Part shown: positions 36,694 to 46,002 of the stretch, piece by piece | Layout of the letters: the number at the start of each line of letters is the position of its first letter | How positions within the stretch are numbered: the stretch's first letter is position 1 | From: Pseudogracilibacillus sp037072025 | GTDB lineage: Bacteria; Bacillota; Bacilli; Bacillales; Amphibacillaceae | DNA length: 64,000 nt | NCBI RefSeq assembly: GCF_037072025.1 | Contig: NZ_JAXHDD010000020.1 | Coordinates: 1 to 64,000 of the forward strand | Reading direction: 5' to 3' | Notes under the pieces: generated by a model | What the model was told of the DNA's origin: nothing | Database searches by the model: none | What the model saw: only the letters and a program-made list of their open reading frames with translations | Program-made: the position numbers and the translations under genes

Positions 36694-37692
36694 TTAATCA
36701 ATAATAATTGTACTTCCTGTATCTAATGATTTAATACAAGCTTCTATTGCCCTCATATTTTTAATCGTATTGTCTTTTGTATAAATTGGCTCCTTATTTG
36801 TTAATACACAGTCCGAAAAATGCTCAACTCCAAGCGTATAACTGTGACCATAAATAATTTCTTCGCGTTTTAAACCATTTTTATTAGTTACAGTTATAAT
36901 TCCCTCGCCATCGGTTTGAGTTATAAACGCTTTCGAGACAGTGATCGTACCTTCCGTTCCTATAACTTCATACATATGGCGGCTTGGCATATCCATTGCA
37001 CAATCAAAATATGCTTGTACTCCGTTACCAAGTTCCATCACCACTATTGCTGAGATATCTACATCATAGCCTGTTAAATTTTTAGAAATTGCTTTTACAA
37101 ATTTTGGTTCACTATTTGTAATTGTTCTAATCGCATGGATACTGTAACAACCAACATCGTAAATGCTACCTCCACCAAGGTTTCGATTCATTCGGAAATT
37201 TCCTACAATTTCATTTAATAAAAATGAAAAACTTGAATGAATAAGTTTTATTTCACCTATTTCGTCTGTTGCAATAATATCGCGTACTCTTTTATGTTGA
37301 GGGTGAAATTGGTACATAAACGCTTCCATAAATATTACATTATGTTCCTCACATACCTTTATCATTTCAATCGTTTCTTTTTCTGTTAAAGATGCTGGCT
37401 TTTCGCACAATACATGTTTACCAGCTTTTGCGACTTCTTTTACCCATTTTGAATGAAGGCTATTAGGTAGTGGGACGTAAACTATGTCGATATCAGAATC
37501 TTCTAATAATGATTCATAAGTACAATAAGCTCTAGGGATTTGAAACTTTTCTGCTACGATACGTTCTTTTCCATTTTGACTTGCAATTGCAAGTGCATTT
37601 GCATTTTTTGATTGTAGGATTGCTGGTATCATTTGTTCTTGTGCAATTGATGCAGTACTCAAAATCCCCCAATTTATTTTAGATGTTGTCAT
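36694..37692 (-). CDS. Gfo/Idh/MocA oxidoreductase (3)
   Basis: 332 residues. NWGILSTASIAQEQMIPAI, lysine in CEKPASLTEKE, FMEAFMYQFHPQHKRV and GGSIYDVGCYSIHAI mark the xylose-dehydrogenase/dihydrodiol-dehydrogenase branch. It is clearly a paralogue of the gene at 46003. Family members oxidise aldoses at C1 or reduce keto-sugars. Confidence 0.86.
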   Translation of the reverse strand: MTTSKINWGILSTASIAQEQMIPAILQSKNANALAIASQNGKERIVAEKFQIPRAYCTYESLLEDSDIDIVYVPLPNSLHSKWVKEVAKAGKHVLCEKPASLTEKETIEMIKVCEEHNVIFMEAFMYQFHPQHKRVRDIIATDEIGEIKLIHSSFSFLLNEIVGNFRMNRNLGGGSIYDVGCYSIHAIRTITNSEPKFVKAISKNLTGYDVDISAIVVMELGNGVQAYFDCAMDMPSRHMYEVIGTEGTITVSKAFITQTDGEGIITVTNKNGLKREEIIYGHSYTLGVEHFSDCVLTNKEPIYTKDNTIKNMRAIEACIKSLDTGSTIIID

Positions 37693-37730
37693 ACTATAAA
37701 CCTCCTGATTTTTTTATCATTTTATTCGGT

Positions 37731-38744
37731 TTAATGTTTCAACAACACTGTTTCCCCGTTATTAAACGATCTCGTTGCCGCGATAGAAATATCAAGTGCC
37801 TTTTTCCCATCTATTGCGGTACATAATGGTTGTTCATCGTTACGAACTGCCTCAATAAAGTGCACCATTTCAAATAAATATGCATCCTTAAATCTCGTCG
37901 GAAAATCTTGAACTAGATCATGACTAGTTTCGTTTGTCTTAAAAAGTTTAATATCATTTTGGCGCATGGAACCGATTTGGATTGCACCATCTGTTCCAAC
38001 AACTTCACCCCGAATATCATAGCCATAAGGAGCTACTCTCATCGTTTCAATATCTCCTACAGCACCAGATTTAAAACGAATTATGGACATCCCTTGATCC
38101 ACATCATGATAATTTTCCATAAACTGATTTGACTCTAGTAAAATATTTCCGCTTGAATGAATCGAATGAACGTCATCATTCATTAAGAATCGGGCAATGT
38201 CATAATCGTGAATTGCTACGTCTAAAAATATACCGCCACTATATTTAATAAACTCTTCATGTGGAACATTACCGTCTCTACTTACCCCTTTAAAATAAAG
38301 TGGTTTTCCAATATCGCCAGCATCTATTCTTCTTTTCGCCTCCACATATGCTGGATCAAATCTTCTCATGAAACCAACTTGGCAACAAATATTATTTTCT
38401 TCAATAACTTGAATTACCTCGTCCGCCTCTTCTATATTTTGTGTTAAAGGTTTTTCAACAAAAACATGTTTCCCATGTTGTGCAGCTTTTTTTATCATAT
38501 CTGCATGTGTACTCGTTGGTGTAACGATGATAACTGCATCGATGTTCTCATCTTCAAAAGCATCATTCGGGTTCTCGGACCAGCTAGCTACTTTTAAATC
38601 CCGTGCAACTTGTTCCGCTTTTCCTTTTAATGGATCGATTACTTTATCAAGTTTTGCACCTTGGACTTTTGATGCGATATTTTCAGCATGCCAATATCCA
38701 AGCCGACCAAGACCTAAGACTGCACAACGTATTTCTTCCTTCAT
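37731..38744 (-). CDS. IolG-like Gfo/Idh/MocA dehydrogenase (4)
   Basis: 337 residues. CAVLGLGRLGYWHAEN, VEKPLTQN, and GGIFLDVAIHDYDIARFL with the catalytic Asp and His, as in inositol 2-dehydrogenases. First gene of the operon that runs to 26982; its start follows GGAGG. It is a close paralogue of the gene at 42575. The operator TTAAGCGCTTAA is 18 bp upstream. Confidence 0.9.
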   Translation of the reverse strand: MKEEIRCAVLGLGRLGYWHAENIASKVQGAKLDKVIDPLKGKAEQVARDLKVASWSENPNDAFEDENIDAVIIVTPTSTHADMIKKAAQHGKHVFVEKPLTQNIEEADEVIQVIEENNICCQVGFMRRFDPAYVEAKRRIDAGDIGKPLYFKGVSRDGNVPHEEFIKYSGGIFLDVAIHDYDIARFLMNDDVHSIHSSGNILLESNQFMENYHDVDQGMSIIRFKSGAVGDIETMRVAPYGYDIRGEVVGTDGAIQIGSMRQNDIKLFKTNETSHDLVQDFPTRFKDAYLFEMVHFIEAVRNDEQPLCTAIDGKKALDISIAATRSFNNGETVLLKH

Positions 38745-38761
38745 TTTTTGCCCTCCATTAC

Positions 38762-38815
38762 TTAAGCGCTTAACTTAAACTTTAAGTTCAAAAGTTTTCT
38801 TAATAAAACGCTTAC
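38762..38815 (-). promoter_or_regulatory. LacI-type operator 2 and neighbouring palindromes
   Basis: Perfect TTAAGCGCTTAA at 38762-38773. Overlapping it is a second perfect palindrome, AACTTAAACTTTAAGTT (38772-38788), and TAAAACGCTTAC (38804-38815) looks like a weaker copy of the first. The cluster is in front of the longest operon of the island (nine genes beyond the IolG-like gene). Confidence 0.75.
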
Positions 38816-38841
38816 TTGTTATGTTTTAATTTGTTTATCTT

Positions 38842-39759
38842 TTAATCAACAATTTGCTTCAAGATATTTTCTAAGTACTCTAATGATTGCTTCGCATATT
38901 CATGTGGGTTATATTTAAGAGGGTTTTGCTCCCCCTCAATTAACGCCCAACGGTCATAACCTTTTTCGATTAGGATTTTAAACACTGGTTCAAAGTCTAA
39001 ACATCCTGCGCCTGGAACCGTAAATACCCCACTCCGTATACATTGTCGAATACTAAACATCTCTTCCCGGGCTTGCTTCAAGACATTTTCTCTTATATCT
39101 TTTAAATGTATATATTTTATTCGATCGTAATATTTACTAAGTAGCTCAACTGGATCGTTAGCTCCGTAATATCCATGGCCTGTATCATACAGTAATGAAA
39201 CTAAGTTTGGATCACTCATTTCCATTAATCTATCAATTTCTTCTGGTTGCTCAACAACTGTGCCTGCATGGTGATGGTATACTAGGTCCATCCCGTTTTC
39301 TTTACAAATTTCACCAGCTTTATTTAAACCTTCGACTAAGTATTTCCAACCATCGTCATCTAATCTTTCAACATATGTTTCATCTTGTTTTCTACGCGGA
39401 TCCTGATTTAGCATAGATCCACCAATTTCTGCTGTACTTACAACTTTACAATCAAAATATTTTAAAAATTCAACATGTTTTCGGTATGATTCTAGTTCCG
39501 CTTCATGCCTTGTTGGATCTGAAAAGAAAACAGATTTCCATTGTGTAGTCAGTTGTAAATTGTATTTTTTTAACGCATTTTCCAAATCGACTGGATCTTT
39601 CGGAAATTTTCTACTAACCTCTGTTCCTGTAAAACCTAATGACGAAATTTCACTCATTACTTGTTCATACGTATAAAAATCACCATGTTCTAAAACATCT
39701 TCTCCAACCCAATTGATTGGGTGAATCCCCAATTTAAACGGAAGATTTGCTATTGCCAT
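38842..39759 (-). CDS. iolE: Inosose dehydratase
   Basis: 305 residues. Matches IolE in length and in KLGIHPINWVGED near the start, FTGTEVSRKFP, YHHHAGTVVEQPEEI, YDTGHGYYGANDP, HLKDIR and the end region EGEQNP. Removes water from 2-keto-myo-inositol to give 3D-trihydroxycyclohexane-1,2-dione (diketo-inositol). Fourth gene after 42575-iolD-iolB; ATG behind GGAGGG. Confidence 0.92.
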   Translation of the reverse strand: MAIANLPFKLGIHPINWVGEDVLEHGDFYTYEQVMSEISSLGFTGTEVSRKFPKDPVDLENALKKYNLQLTTQWKSVFFSDPTRHEAELESYRKHVEFLKYFDCKVVSTAEIGGSMLNQDPRRKQDETYVERLDDDGWKYLVEGLNKAGEICKENGMDLVYHHHAGTVVEQPEEIDRLMEMSDPNLVSLLYDTGHGYYGANDPVELLSKYYDRIKYIHLKDIRENVLKQAREEMFSIRQCIRSGVFTVPGAGCLDFEPVFKILIEKGYDRWALIEGEQNPLKYNPHEYAKQSLEYLENILKQIVD

Positions 39760-39857
39760 ACCGTTCCCTCCTGACTTGAAATAAGGGGTTTAGCTATAGA
39801 TGTCCTATATCTAAACTATTTTTAATAACTCTTGACCTAAAACCTCTATTTGAGATT

Positions 39858-40664
39858 TTATTTCGTCAACCATTCATGGTCTTTATCATTTGTAAATCTC
39901 CATTTACGAATTGGTCCAGCCATTACATTTAAATAATATAGTTCATAACCTGGAGGAGCTGAACATGGGTGATGTCCTTTAGGGACTAATACAGAACAGC
40001 CATCATTAACGATAATAGTTTCACCGAGTTCACGATCATCTGTATAAACTCGTTGAACTGCAAATCCACCTTCTGCCGGGTTAATTTTATGATAATATGT
40101 TTCTTCTAAATACGTTTCATCAGGATAGTTATCTTGATCATGTTTATGTGGTGGGTAACTTGACCAGTTTCCAGCTGGCGTAAATACTTCGATTACGAAT
40201 AAACTATCAGCCGGCTCCTCTTCAGGAATAACACCATGGATTTCTCTTTCCATACTACCTGAACCACGTTTAGCCACATGGACATCCTCTGGACGAACGA
40301 GTCTTGCTTCATACGTTCCTTTTCCTGGAGCTGTACAAACGGCAATCTCTAAATCTGTTAAAGCTTTAAGTTTTACTTCATCATCATTCGGAATATAAAC
40401 GGTATATGCAGGTGTTTCATCAAATACGCTCATTCGCTCTCCAATATTATCCCAAGATTTTTCTGAAGTTTGAGCATTCGCCCGTCCTGATAAAAGAACG
40501 ACAGCCATTTCACGATCACCTGTACTTTTTTCAAAGGTTTCGCCTGTTTTTAATTTGTACACTTCAAAACCTACATAATCCCAACCGGCTGACTCAGGCG
40601 TAATCCGTATTACATTACCATCTTGATCTCTAGTTTGTTTTGGTTTTACTAAAAGTTTAGACAA
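39858..40664 (-). CDS. iolB: 5-deoxy-glucuronate isomerase
   Basis: 268 residues from a TTG 8 nt after GGAGG (reads MSKLLVKPKQ); a TTG five codons earlier is part of that ribosome binding site. Cupin-type metal sites in YPPHKHDQDNYPDETYLEE and VPKGHHPCSAPPGYELYYLNVMAGP, diagnostic for IolB. Converts 5-deoxy-glucuronate to 2-deoxy-5-keto-gluconate, the normal substrate of the kinase IolC, which is not in the window. Confidence 0.93.
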   Translation of the reverse strand: MSKLLVKPKQTRDQDGNVIRITPESAGWDYVGFEVYKLKTGETFEKSTGDREMAVVLLSGRANAQTSEKSWDNIGERMSVFDETPAYTVYIPNDDEVKLKALTDLEIAVCTAPGKGTYEARLVRPEDVHVAKRGSGSMEREIHGVIPEEEPADSLFVIEVFTPAGNWSSYPPHKHDQDNYPDETYLEETYYHKINPAEGGFAVQRVYTDDRELGETIIVNDGCSVLVPKGHHPCSAPPGYELYYLNVMAGPIRKWRFTNDKDHEWLTK

Positions 40665-40687
40665 AACGTATTCCTCCAATTATATTA

Positions 40688-42556
40688 TTAATATTTTCTT
40701 GCTTCTGCTTTCTTAGTCTCCATTTCTTTATGTGCTTTTTCTACTTTTTCACTTGTTGATACTTCCGCTACTCCTAAATGCCACCATGATTCATATCCAT
40801 CAGTACATGTACCTGGCAATACTTTAATATCAATTAAAGTAGATACGGTTTCGTTTTTTGCCTTTTCTAATGCTTCTTGTAATTCATCTAAAGTTCGGGC
40901 AGTATATCCTTTAGCTCCTAAACTTCTAGCATTTGCGGCAAAGTCAATATTTAAATACTCTCCTGATAATCGATTATCTTCGGTTGAACGATAACGGAAT
41001 TCATTACCAAACCCATCACTACCTTGACCAACTTGAAGATTATGGATACATTGGAACCCGTTGTTATCAAGAAGTAATACTGTTATTTTTTTGTTTTCTT
41101 GAATACTAGTAACAAGTTCTGTATGGAGCATTAAATAACTTCCATCCCCAACGAGTGCATAAACTTCTTGATCTTCATCAGCAGCCATTTTTATTCCAAG
41201 TGCACCTGCTAATTCATAACCCATACATGAAAAGCCATATTCCATATGGTATGTTTTTGGTTCAGTATTTCTCCATAAACGGTGTAAATCACCAGGCATA
41301 CTACCTGCCGCACAAGTAATGATATCTCTTTCATCAATGAAATTATTAATTTCACCGAGAACTCGAGTTTGAGATAATCCGCCTTCAACTGTTTGTGAAT
41401 AATATTGATCTACTATTCCTGTCCACTCATCTTTTAATGTTTTTAATCTATCAAGATTATGAGCACTTTGATAATGTCTTTCTTTTAATTTTTCCGATAA
41501 CTTTTGGATTGCTGTTTTTGCATCAGCTACAAGCATGTGAGACTCCATTTTCATTGCATCAAATCCGCTTACATTAATACTTAAAAATTCTACTTCCGGG
41601 TTGGCAAAAGCTACTTTTGAAGAAGTTGAAAAATCTGTTAGTCTTGAACCAACTGCGATAATAAGATCAGCTTCTTTTGCTAAAGTGTTTGAAGCTAAAG
41701 AACCAGTCGCTCCAATACTTCCCATATTAAATTCATGCTTCCAAGATAAGGCACTTTTTCCTGCTTGGGTTTCTCCAACTGGGATATTGAAATCTGCTGC
41801 AAAATTTGCAAGCTCTGTTGTTGCCATAGAATAATGAACCCCACCACCAGCGATTATTACTGGATTTTTCTTTTTCGAAATAAGTTCAACTGCACGGTCA
41901 AATGAATCTTCAGATGCAATTTTTCTTTCAATATAATGAATACGTTTTTTGAAAAAATCTACTGGATAATCATATGCCTCCGCTTGAACATCTTGCGGTA
42001 ATGCGAGTGTTACAGCGCCAGTATCAACCGGATCAGTTAATACGCGCATTGCATTTAATGCTGCTGTCATTAGTTGCTCAGGACGTGTAATTCTGTCCCA
42101 ATATTTACTTACAGGTTTAAATGCATCATTTGCTGAAATTGTATAGTCTCTCGGATCTTCTACTTGTTGTAACACTGGGTCAGGTTGACGTGTTGCAAAA
42201 ATATCTCCTGGTAATAGAAGCACTGGAATTCTATTAACTGTTGCAGTTGCTGCCGCTGTAACCATGTTTAACGCACCCGGACCAATAGATGTTGTACATG
42301 CAAAAATTTCTAGTCGGTTTTTTTGTTTGGAATAAGCTGTCGCACTATGAACCATTCCTTGTTCATTTTTCCCTTGTAAATAAGTTAGATCACCTGTATG
42401 ATTTTCTAAAGCCTCCCCCATACCTGTCACATTGCCGTGACCAAAAATTCCGAAAACACCTTTTATAAACTTTCTTTCATCTCCATCAAAATGAATGTAT
42501 TGATTATCTAGAAATTGTAATAACGCTTGAGACATTGTTAATCGAACTGTTTTCAT
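40688..42556 (-). CDS. iolD: 3D-trihydroxycyclohexane-1,2-dione hydrolase
   Basis: 622 residues from the ATG of MKTVRLTMSQAL, 9 nt after AGGAG. ThDP-dependent ring-opening enzyme of inositol breakdown. Seen: GIFGHGNVTGMGEAL, GKNEQGMVHSATAYSKQ (with the catalytic Glu), RQPDPVLQQVEDP, and the ThDP motif GDGSYLMLHTELVTS ... NNGFQCIHNLQ. This is the most diagnostic inositol gene of the cluster. Confidence 0.95.
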   Translation of the reverse strand: MKTVRLTMSQALLQFLDNQYIHFDGDERKFIKGVFGIFGHGNVTGMGEALENHTGDLTYLQGKNEQGMVHSATAYSKQKNRLEIFACTTSIGPGALNMVTAAATATVNRIPVLLLPGDIFATRQPDPVLQQVEDPRDYTISANDAFKPVSKYWDRITRPEQLMTAALNAMRVLTDPVDTGAVTLALPQDVQAEAYDYPVDFFKKRIHYIERKIASEDSFDRAVELISKKKNPVIIAGGGVHYSMATTELANFAADFNIPVGETQAGKSALSWKHEFNMGSIGATGSLASNTLAKEADLIIAVGSRLTDFSTSSKVAFANPEVEFLSINVSGFDAMKMESHMLVADAKTAIQKLSEKLKERHYQSAHNLDRLKTLKDEWTGIVDQYYSQTVEGGLSQTRVLGEINNFIDERDIITCAAGSMPGDLHRLWRNTEPKTYHMEYGFSCMGYELAGALGIKMAADEDQEVYALVGDGSYLMLHTELVTSIQENKKITVLLLDNNGFQCIHNLQVGQGSDGFGNEFRYRSTEDNRLSGEYLNIDFAANARSLGAKGYTARTLDELQEALEKAKNETVSTLIDIKVLPGTCTDGYESWWHLGVAEVSTSEKVEKAHKEMETKKAEARKY

Positions 42557-42574
42557 TAATTTCAACTCCTAATG

Positions 42575-43585
42575 TTATATATAAATTCTTTCTTTTAATT
42601 GAAATGACTTTTTTGCTGCTTCCGAAATTTGTAAAGCTATCTTCCCATCTGTTTCATTTACAATTGGTTTTCTGTTATGTTGAACACATTCTACAAAATG
42701 CTCTAACTCTTTTATGAAAGCAGTTTCAAATTTTGTCCGAAAATCAGGAATATTATCATAATAGGTTTTATTTTTAGTTAGTATTATATTATTATGGTAC
42801 TGAATAGAACTAATTTGAATCATTCCTTCTGTTCCAACAACTTCTCCACGAATATCATATCCAAAAGATGAATTTCTACTTCCTTCTATGTCCGCAGAAG
42901 CTCCATTTTCAAATTGAAGATATGACAGTGATTGATCAACGTCTCCATATTTAAGCATGAACGGATGTTTATGAATTTCACCGAAAGTTTGAATGGATTT
43001 CACTTCACTATCTAGTAAAAATCTAGCAATATCATATTCATGTATACATAAATCTATAAATATTCCTCCACTAGTTTTTATATATGATTCTGGGGGAGAC
43101 CCTGGATCTCTACTTAGCCCTTTGAAATAAACAGGTCTACCAATATCTCCATTTTCTATTCTTCTCTTTGCCTCTTGATAAGAAGGATCGAATCTTCTCA
43201 TAAAACCAACTTGACAAATAACCTTATTTTGCTGAACCTCCTGGATAACTTCATCCGCTTCTTTTACTGTCTCAGTTATTGGTTTATCAACAAAAATATG
43301 TTTTTTGTGTTTTGCAGCTTGTTTAATTAGATCTACGTGTGTTTTTGTCGGTGTCACAATAACTACAGCATCAACCCCATCGTCTTCCAAAACATCTAGT
43401 ACATCATTTGTCCAGTTTTCAACCCCTAACTCCTTTGCAGCCTTCTCAGCACTTTCCATTCTAGAAGTAACTATTGTTTTTAAATTAGCTCCAGGGATAT
43501 GTTCAACTAGATTTTTAGCATGAACATAACCTAATCTTCCAGTTCCTAGGACTGCACAATTTATAGTATTAGACAATTTTCTCAT
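42575..43585 (-). CDS. IolG-like Gfo/Idh/MocA dehydrogenase (5)
   Basis: 336 residues as listed; a TTG at 43576 is better spaced from the TGAGG leader than the ATG at 43585. CAVLGTGRLGYVHAKN and GGIFIDLCIHEYDIARFL are IolG-like, but the lysine motif reads VDKPITE instead of EKP (Glu to Asp). Close paralogue of the gene at 37731. First gene of the unit with iolD, iolB and iolE, so the likeliest inositol 2-dehydrogenase by context. Confidence 0.88.
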   Translation of the reverse strand: MRKLSNTINCAVLGTGRLGYVHAKNLVEHIPGANLKTIVTSRMESAEKAAKELGVENWTNDVLDVLEDDGVDAVVIVTPTKTHVDLIKQAAKHKKHIFVDKPITETVKEADEVIQEVQQNKVICQVGFMRRFDPSYQEAKRRIENGDIGRPVYFKGLSRDPGSPPESYIKTSGGIFIDLCIHEYDIARFLLDSEVKSIQTFGEIHKHPFMLKYGDVDQSLSYLQFENGASADIEGSRNSSFGYDIRGEVVGTEGMIQISSIQYHNNIILTKNKTYYDNIPDFRTKFETAFIKELEHFVECVQHNRKPIVNETDGKIALQISEAAKKSFQLKERIYI

Positions 43586-43604
43586 CCTCAGTTAAATAAT
43601 TAGG

Positions 43605-43616
43605 TATAGCGCTTAA
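43605..43616 (-). promoter_or_regulatory. LacI-type operator 3 (TATAGCGCTTAA)
   Basis: One mismatch in the left arm relative to TTAAGCGCTTAA apart from the centre GCGC. Lies 20-30 bp before the start of the unit at 42575 and behind the stop of the phosphofructokinase gene. Confidence 0.65.
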
Positions 43617-43631
43617 CTATTTGATTAAAAA

Positions 43632-44840
43632 TTAAATGACATATTTATATTTTGGTAAACCGTTTGTCATCGGAACAATCATTTCTCCTTGAATTAACGG
43701 TTTAACATAACTTATAAAATCATCTGTCATCCTATTCTTAACTTCATCATACCATTTTAAAGGAACAAACTTTTCCTTACTTGCAACCTCTTCTAACTGT
43801 TTCTCCTTATAAACAACTATATAGTTATTATCTGAATCCTTTTCTCGCTCCATTCCAATCATTACACCTGAATATTCTTTCATTGCATAATCCCACGCAG
43901 CTTTCCCTATCTCATACGCTTCTTCCACGTCTGTTTTTGATGATAATAAAATGCTACTTCGTTGCCATATGCTAGGAGTTATCGATCGTGTTTGGATGCC
44001 TGTTTCGGCTTCAATAACTTGATTTAAATAATTTGATACACCACCAAGTTTGGGACGATTTAAAGAATCATATTCTATTTCATTTTCATTGATTATTTGA
44101 CCATTCTCGTTTTTAATCCCTTCAGAAATGATTAAAAAAGTATCCATTTTATTTCTGTATGATTCATTAATTTGATTAATACATTTCTCTAGATAAAACG
44201 ATGATTCCGGAATATAAATAAATGTTTGGCTTTCATCATGTTGAAAGGTAGCTAACGAACAAGCAGCGGCTAACCATCCAGTGTGCCTACCCATCGCTTC
44301 TATTATGGTTACTCTTCTGCCTCCCTTATAACTGGCAACATCCATTTTCACATCTAACAAAGATGTTGCTAGAAATTTTGCTGCACTTCCGTAACCAGGT
44401 GAATGATCTGTCCCCAATAAATCATTATCGATAGATTTTGGAATACCAATTACAATTAAAGAATACCCCATTTTTATTGCAATATTATTAATAATATTCG
44501 CTACATACATGGAACCGTTTCCGCCAATATAGAAAAAATAGTGGATGGAATGCTTTTTAAAACTGTTTATTATATTTTCAACTTCATCAAATGTTATTTT
44601 ATGACGACAAGTGCCAAGGGCTGCACCTGGCGTCCATCTTAATCGAAACTTGTCATCATCTTTTAAGGAAGTTAAATTAATGTATCTTTCTTCAAGTAAA
44701 CCTTGAATCCCACCAATAGCGCCATAAACTTCTCCTTTGAATCTTGAATATTCAATACTGTCTATAAGTCCTGCTAACGAGTTATTAATAACAGCTGTTG
44801 GTCCTCCTGATTGAACAACTATACAGTTACTTTTTACCAG
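43632..44840 (-). CDS. 6-phosphofructokinase homologue
   Basis: About 402 residues. PFK-A fold: VVQSGGPTAVINNSLAG, the phosphate-binding site GGNGSM (about 109-114 counted from a GTG at 44849) and the catalytic PKSIDND (137-143). E. coli PFK has GGDGS, so the Mg-binding Asp is Asn here; Gly at the next position is ATP-like, while Lys in PKSIDND is the residue seen in PPi- and some ATP-dependent forms. No ATG fits: AAAGGAGGTG overlaps GTG 44849, and the codon at good spacing is CTG (44840-44838). In this cluster it may replace the missing kinase IolC; inference. Confidence 0.85.
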   Translation of the reverse strand: MVKSNCIVVQSGGPTAVINNSLAGLIDSIEYSRFKGEVYGAIGGIQGLLEERYINLTSLKDDDKFRLRWTPGAALGTCRHKITFDEVENIINSFKKHSIHYFFYIGGNGSMYVANIINNIAIKMGYSLIVIGIPKSIDNDLLGTDHSPGYGSAAKFLATSLLDVKMDVASYKGGRRVTIIEAMGRHTGWLAAACSLATFQHDESQTFIYIPESSFYLEKCINQINESYRNKMDTFLIISEGIKNENGQIINENEIEYDSLNRPKLGGVSNYLNQVIEAETGIQTRSITPSIWQRSSILLSSKTDVEEAYEIGKAAWDYAMKEYSGVMIGMEREKDSDNNYIVVYKEKQLEEVASKEKFVPLKWYDEVKNRMTDDFISYVKPLIQGEMIVPMTNGLPKYKYVI

Positions 44841-44861
44841 GTAAAACACCTCCTTTTATAG

Positions 44862-44873
44862 TTAAGCGCTTTA
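44862..44873 (-). promoter_or_regulatory. LacI-type operator 4 (TTAAGCGCTTTA)
   Basis: Identical to the site at 26919-26930. About 20 bp before the phosphofructokinase start, and behind the regulator gene. Confidence 0.7.
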
Positions 44874-44939
44874 TCTTTTTCAGTCTTAAAACGTATTATA
44901 TTATAAGTTTTCAGAAGAATCAAGAATTTTTTTTAATTT

Positions 44940-45956
44940 TCATTTTTTACCTTTTATTTTTATTGCTTCAGTAGACTTTCTTTTGACTAAAGAAGGAAGA
45001 AGTGTTATTCGACTCTTATCCGTTTTTTCTCCTTTTATAACTGATATCATCAGATCCATCACTTCTTTTCCCATACTTTCAATTGGTTGAGCTATTGTAG
45101 TTAAAGGTGGTTCAATAATAGTTGCAATAGCAGTGTTATCAAATCCAATAATGGATAAATCTTCAGGAACTTTGAATCCTAGTTCTTTCGCCATTTGAAT
45201 AACTCCAGCTGCTAGTAAATCGTTACAGGCGAATATGGCAGAAGGGCATTCTTCACTAGTTAGATATTTCTGTGTTAATTTTTTTCCAGCCTGGACGTGA
45301 TCTAATCCTTTTATATATTCAAAATTAGAATTTATCTCTAACCCCTTCTCCTTTAATGCATGTTTAAAACCTCTTAATCTTTCACGATTACTCCATAAAT
45401 CACGGGCAATAACTCCTATATTTTGATGACCTAGTTTTATTAAATGGTCAGCTGCTAAATATCCACCCATAAAATCATCAAGTGCAACGGCGTTTACGGA
45501 AAACATTGGGAAATCTCGGGCTACTATCACCACTGGAATATCTTCTTTCATTAATCCTTGAACTTTATCAAGGTTCTCAAAACCGGATGCCAAAATAAAT
45601 CCATCTACACTTTTTTGTTTAAGTAAAGATAAATATTGATCTTCTTTAACACTATCATAATTCGTATTACTAATAACTAAATTATAACCTTTTTCATGAC
45701 CTCGATTTTCTATACTTCTTGCTAATTCTGAGAAAAAAGGGTTGGCTATATCTGGAATTAATAACCCGACAGTTTTTGTTTGTTTACCCATTAATGCTGA
45801 AGCAAAAATATTAGGATGATAGTTTAATTGTTTCATCACTGTTTTAACTTTTTTTCTCGTTTTATCACTGATCCGCCCTTTATTATTAATTACTTTTGAG
45901 ACAGTTGCAATAGACACATTAGCTTCCTTTGCTACATCATATATTGTTACTTTCAT
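44940..45956 (-). CDS. LacI-family transcriptional regulator
   Basis: 338 residues. N-terminal helix-turn-helix and hinge: TIYDVAKEANVSIATVSKVINNKGRISDKTRKKV and MKQLNYHPNIFASALMG; then a periplasmic-binding-protein-like effector domain (GLLIPDIANPFFSELARSIE, SAIFACNDLLAAGVIQMA, IIGFDNTAIATIIEPPLTTI). Co-transcribed with the Gfo/Idh gene at 46003. It is the only regulator in the island and its class binds GCGC- or CG-centred palindromes, so the five TTAAGCGCTTAA-like sites are its probable targets, including one before its own operon. Confidence 0.94.
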   Translation of the reverse strand: MKVTIYDVAKEANVSIATVSKVINNKGRISDKTRKKVKTVMKQLNYHPNIFASALMGKQTKTVGLLIPDIANPFFSELARSIENRGHEKGYNLVISNTNYDSVKEDQYLSLLKQKSVDGFILASGFENLDKVQGLMKEDIPVVIVARDFPMFSVNAVALDDFMGGYLAADHLIKLGHQNIGVIARDLWSNRERLRGFKHALKEKGLEINSNFEYIKGLDHVQAGKKLTQKYLTSEECPSAIFACNDLLAAGVIQMAKELGFKVPEDLSIIGFDNTAIATIIEPPLTTIAQPIESMGKEVMDLMISVIKGEKTDKSRITLLPSLVKRKSTEAIKIKGKK

Positions 45957-46002
45957 TTTAATCTCCCCATCATGTTACAGTTCAAATTTTGTTTAATGAT
46001 AA

